This document shows positions 61,055-64,000 of a stretch of DNA of 64,000 bases, piece after piece (position 1 is the stretch's first letter; every line of letters starts with the position of its first letter). The notes beneath the pieces were generated by a model that was given only the letters and a program-made list of their open reading frames with translations, did no database searches and had not been told where the DNA came from. The position numbers and the translations under genes are program-made. Origin of the DNA: Diphasiastrum complanatum. Its lineage: Eukaryota > Streptophyta > Lycopodiopsida > Lycopodiales > Lycopodiaceae. The stretch covers positions 69,077,444 through 69,141,443 of the forward strand of contig CM055096.1 in NCBI GenBank assembly GCA_029204225.1, given 5' to 3'.

Positions 61055-61135
61055 TCTCTTCCGTATCATGAAGTGACTTCGTGTCATTAAGTCTCTTCTG
61101 TATCATGAAGTGACTTCGTGTCATTAAGTGACTTC
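61055..61135 (+). repeat. 37-bp tandem duplication
   Basis: Two copies of TCTCTTCYGTATCATGAAGT plus GACTTCGTGTCATTAAG, followed by a partial third (TGACTTCGGGTC). Confidence 0.88.
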
Positions 61136-62870
61136 GGGTCCCCTTAATGACACACACATGGCCATTGCCTACAAATGTTTTAAAATTTCAAAAAAACACA
61201 CCCCCCCACCGCCCACCCCCCAAAAGGAAAAAAAGGAAGCAATTTTAACAACCCCAAGCATGGAATCTCTTGGGGTTCCCTTCAATTTCTTGCATTTTTC
61301 AAGAGATGTCAGCTTTTGAAAATTCTTGCTTTCTAGAATTGCTTAAAAGATCTTACATTAATATATATTATTTTATTAGCTTAATAAACTGTGTGTAAAC
61401 TGAGTTATACAAGACTTTATTGCACACTAGTGCTCGCAAAAAATCGACAAATACAAACAACCCAATTGTTAAAATTCATTTTTTACCGCTTTATTTTAGA
61501 TTTATAGATTTTTTATATGGCTCAAAATCAGCTGGTTTTAGTTATAAATGTTAAGTTTTAAGGTTTAAGCTTTTACTGATTCCATAATAGTTTTGTGGGT
61601 TTTTTATAAGGTTAGTTTGAAACTTTTTCATGAGCATTGCTACACACAAATTTGTTGCATATGAAAAAGACAAACAAAAGATTTCCTACATAAGTCTAGA
61701 GCCTAGAGAGAAATTAGGCACCGTAAAAGAAACGGTCAATGTTTGTCAATTTGGACTCTCTCCCTCAAACATTAACGTTTCTTCAAAAAAATGATAATAA
61801 CATTCATGGAAGATGCCTCCATGATGGCATAACATCTAGGTATAGAAATATCTTACACTGAAGCATCACAAGTACAATCACACGGATTGGTTGTGGATCA
61901 TAGGATCTAAGCCTTTAGAAAGTAACTATGAAAATTGGATCAATTAGAGCCTTTTGATCTAAATCAATGGCCATGGTTAAACTGAGAGGGCCCGAAGGGC
62001 TGTATAGTGAGGCAATACACTTCTTTTCATTAAAAATCTTTAGTTTGAAAGAATTGTTGGGTCCCTTCTCTCACTTCGGTTTTTCGCCTGTCAGGAATCT
62101 CGTGTAAAACACAGTGTCGCATTTTCACATTTTAGCGACACAGTCGCCTGTCAGGATTTGCGAGCAAATATGCAGAGTCGCATTTTTTTGCTTTTTCCAA
62201 AGTGCCTCAAATGTTAAGGAATAGACTCTGGCAAAGTGTGGGGCAACCCTAAAAGAGATTTTAAGGCACTGTCTGATTTTTCGCAAAATGTCGACACTGT
62301 CGCCTTCGCCTATGGCTGTTTTAGTTCATTTCTACAGAAGTGACAGTTTGGTTCATTTATGCAGACAACAGACTGTTTACGGCCAATATCCACCGCTTAT
62401 CAACAATCAATGAGCCATAAATAGCTCCTTTGTCACTTGAACTCTTGAAAGTTGTTCTCCATTAGGAGCACCTTTCGGGTTCATGGTGCATTAGACTATG
62501 TCTCCAATCACATAAATCTACACTATTTGTGATTGAGTGGACAACTATAAGCACTGTTATTATTGAACTTGTTGATAGTCTTACCAAAAAATAGAAATTT
62601 CATTCTCAAAGATCACATACAAACATACTCACAAGTATGCCAATTTCACCACAATCAAAACAAACAATAAATCTTTATCCACAATCTTAGTTTGATTACC
62701 TTGTGGTTGAAGCTTTTACAAATGTCCAATTTGCTTCCAAAAAAAAACATGCATGTAACAATTTTCAAATAACGCTCGTTGTCAATATGATCAGATGATA
62801 GTTAGTTGCTACCAAGATTATTGCCAAAGCAAATGTTGGTATTCGTTATGGCAATCAGGTAGCTTATCTA
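61136..62870. other. unassigned right flank
   Basis: No convincing gene. Near 62,080-62,170 the phrase TCGCCTGTCAGGA occurs twice about 75 bp apart. Poly-C/A-rich patch at 61,196-61,230. Confidence 0.4.
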
Positions 62871-62872
62871 TA

Positions 62873-63057
62873 GAGTATTATATATCATGGTGTCATAAAA
62901 ACTTTATCTTGTGGCAAATTGACAGGTTGGCATTTGGCTATACTAAATCAGGGCTACACTAGATTATTATATATTGTGATCTCATTAAAACTTCAAATCT
63001 TGTAGCAAATTGACATGTTGGCATTTGGCTATACTATATCAGGGCTACACTAGATTT
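62873..63057 (+). repeat. ~92-bp tandem duplication
   Basis: Two copies ending GTTGGCATTTGGCTATACTA plus WATCAGGGCTACACTAGATT. Confidence 0.85.
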
Positions 63058-63061
63058 GTTG

Positions 63062-63480
63062 TGTTAGAAATTGTGAACTCCTGCAACTTTACCGTGACAC
63101 GATGCGAAGCGACACGAAGTGAAGGTCGAATGGCGAACAATTCGCGAAAGTCAACGTACCTCAAAAACCCTAAGACACAAAGCGAAGCAAAACTCGAAGG
63201 TCGAATGATTCGTGAAAGTCCAACATGCCTCCAGGATCAAAAGACACAACACGATACGAAACAAAAAGAAAACAAAAGAAAATCTTTTGTGCTGCCAGCT
63301 GGCAGCTCAACGGGCGTGGAGCTTTGAACTTCACGCTCAGCTGAAATAGTTAGCAATAACAGAGAGTAACTAACTAGTTGATTAGCATTAACTACTCTTG
63401 TAATTCTCTGTTTAGATATCTTGTAAACTCCACACAGTGGAAATATAAACTATTCTCTAGATCAAAAACAACATGGAGAA
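63062..63480 (+). repeat. possible solo LTR (copia-like)
   Basis: Begins TGTTAGAAATTGTGAAC. Its right part (TAACTAACTAGTTGATTAGC, CTCTTGTAATTCTCTG, TAAACTCC) looks like a plant copia LTR. No primer site follows, and no second copy or target duplication was found. Confidence 0.35.
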
Positions 63481-64000
63481 GAGTCTCTACCTACATCCTA
63501 TCAGTCGTTGAGAATGCTCATATTGAGTCTACCAGATATGACATTTGACAAAGCATTAGTCTTGTCGCTGATGAGAGACTGATGAGGGACAAAGGAGAAG
63601 GAAGCAGTGATCAAGTGGAAAGCTCTCTTCACAAAAGGGACCAGAGTTTCAATCACAAGCACATTCGACAAGGTGAGGCTTATCAACTGTCAGAAACATA
63701 AGTACTGAGCAAACAAAAGGCTTATGAAAGCAGAGAGAAGAGAGAACTCAAAAACTCAAACACTCTATGTGATCTCCTGATGAACTCGGCAATCGTATTG
63801 AAGTGTAAATGAAGTACATATAGAGAACAAGCGCGAGAGAATGCAGCTCTCTAACAACCGTGTCATGTACTTTTAGTACATCCATGCTTATCAATGCATC
63901 ATAATATACATTGTAAGCTTTGTAGGCCCAAAAGGAGCTATTAGCCTTAAGAACAAGGCGGGTCCCTCTTTAGGCCCTTCAAAGTAATTAATAAGGAAAA
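63481..64000. other. window end, unassigned
   Basis: A minus-strand frame of 61 codons (63501-63686) has no recognisable domain. Nothing else supported. Confidence 0.4.

Noticed and set aside
63010-63327. 105-codon plus-strand frame as a basic protein gene
   Set aside because: Covers a tandem duplication and an LTR-like stretch; composition is AT/GA-driven and no motif is present.
1-64000. CRISPR arrays, bacterial operons or riboswitches
   Set aside because: No regularly spaced short direct repeats with unique spacers and no prokaryotic gene layout; the direct repeats present are LTRs, minisatellites and leader repeats.

Overview
The window looks like nuclear DNA of a seed plant with a large, repeat-swollen genome; a gymnosperm, probably a conifer, is my best inference. 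It has spliceosomal GT-AG introns up to about 31.6 kb, a plant pectin/Golgi-type methyltransferase gene, a nuclear-type tRNA-Leu, many plant LTR retrotransposons primed by initiator tRNA-Met, and a Penelope-like RT fragment (such elements are known in conifers). Nothing here is bacterial: no operons, CRISPR arrays or Shine-Dalgarno sites.

The main result is one gene. Nine short coding blocks on the minus strand, from 59,090 down to 5,597, join through GT-AG junctions with matching phases into one uninterrupted 644-codon frame (1,935 nt with the stop). The protein is a member of the plant PMT/QUASIMODO-like putative methyltransferase family (old name DUF248): short cytosolic N-terminus, one membrane anchor, luminal stem, then the two-part methyltransferase region. 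Introns 2, 3 and 5 are about 10.8, 31.6 and 7.6 kb and hold almost all the mobile DNA in the window.

Intron 3 (15,401-46,995) contains a nested stack of Ty3/gypsy elements. An old plus-strand chromodomain element (A, about 19.7-44 kb, no 5' LTR found) was hit three times: by E (21,114-27,037, minus, gag and protease only), C (27,489-35,985, minus, a strongly deleted mosaic) and B (36,402-42,426, plus, nearly full length with a damaged RT). C was itself hit by D (28,445-34,758, minus, nearly complete). All four insertions have 5-bp target duplications, and removing E, B or C restores the reading frame of A at the join. Upstream in the same intron lies a 1.5-kb G-box-rich minisatellite flanked by duplicated 150-bp units. 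Intron 5 holds a deleted gypsy element (F, 10,586-12,262). Intron 2 holds half a copia element, a Penelope-like RT relic and an old LTR relic.

Outside the methyltransferase gene the left flank (1-5,596) has a gypsy/copia junction, a tRNA-Leu(CAG), two convergent unrecognised gene pieces (2,548-3,260 plus; 3,409-4,152 minus) and a short GC-rich putative MITE. The right flank (59,091-64,000) would hold the promoter and 5' UTR of the methyltransferase gene, plus tandem duplications and a possible copia LTR. All alignments and difference counts were made by eye.
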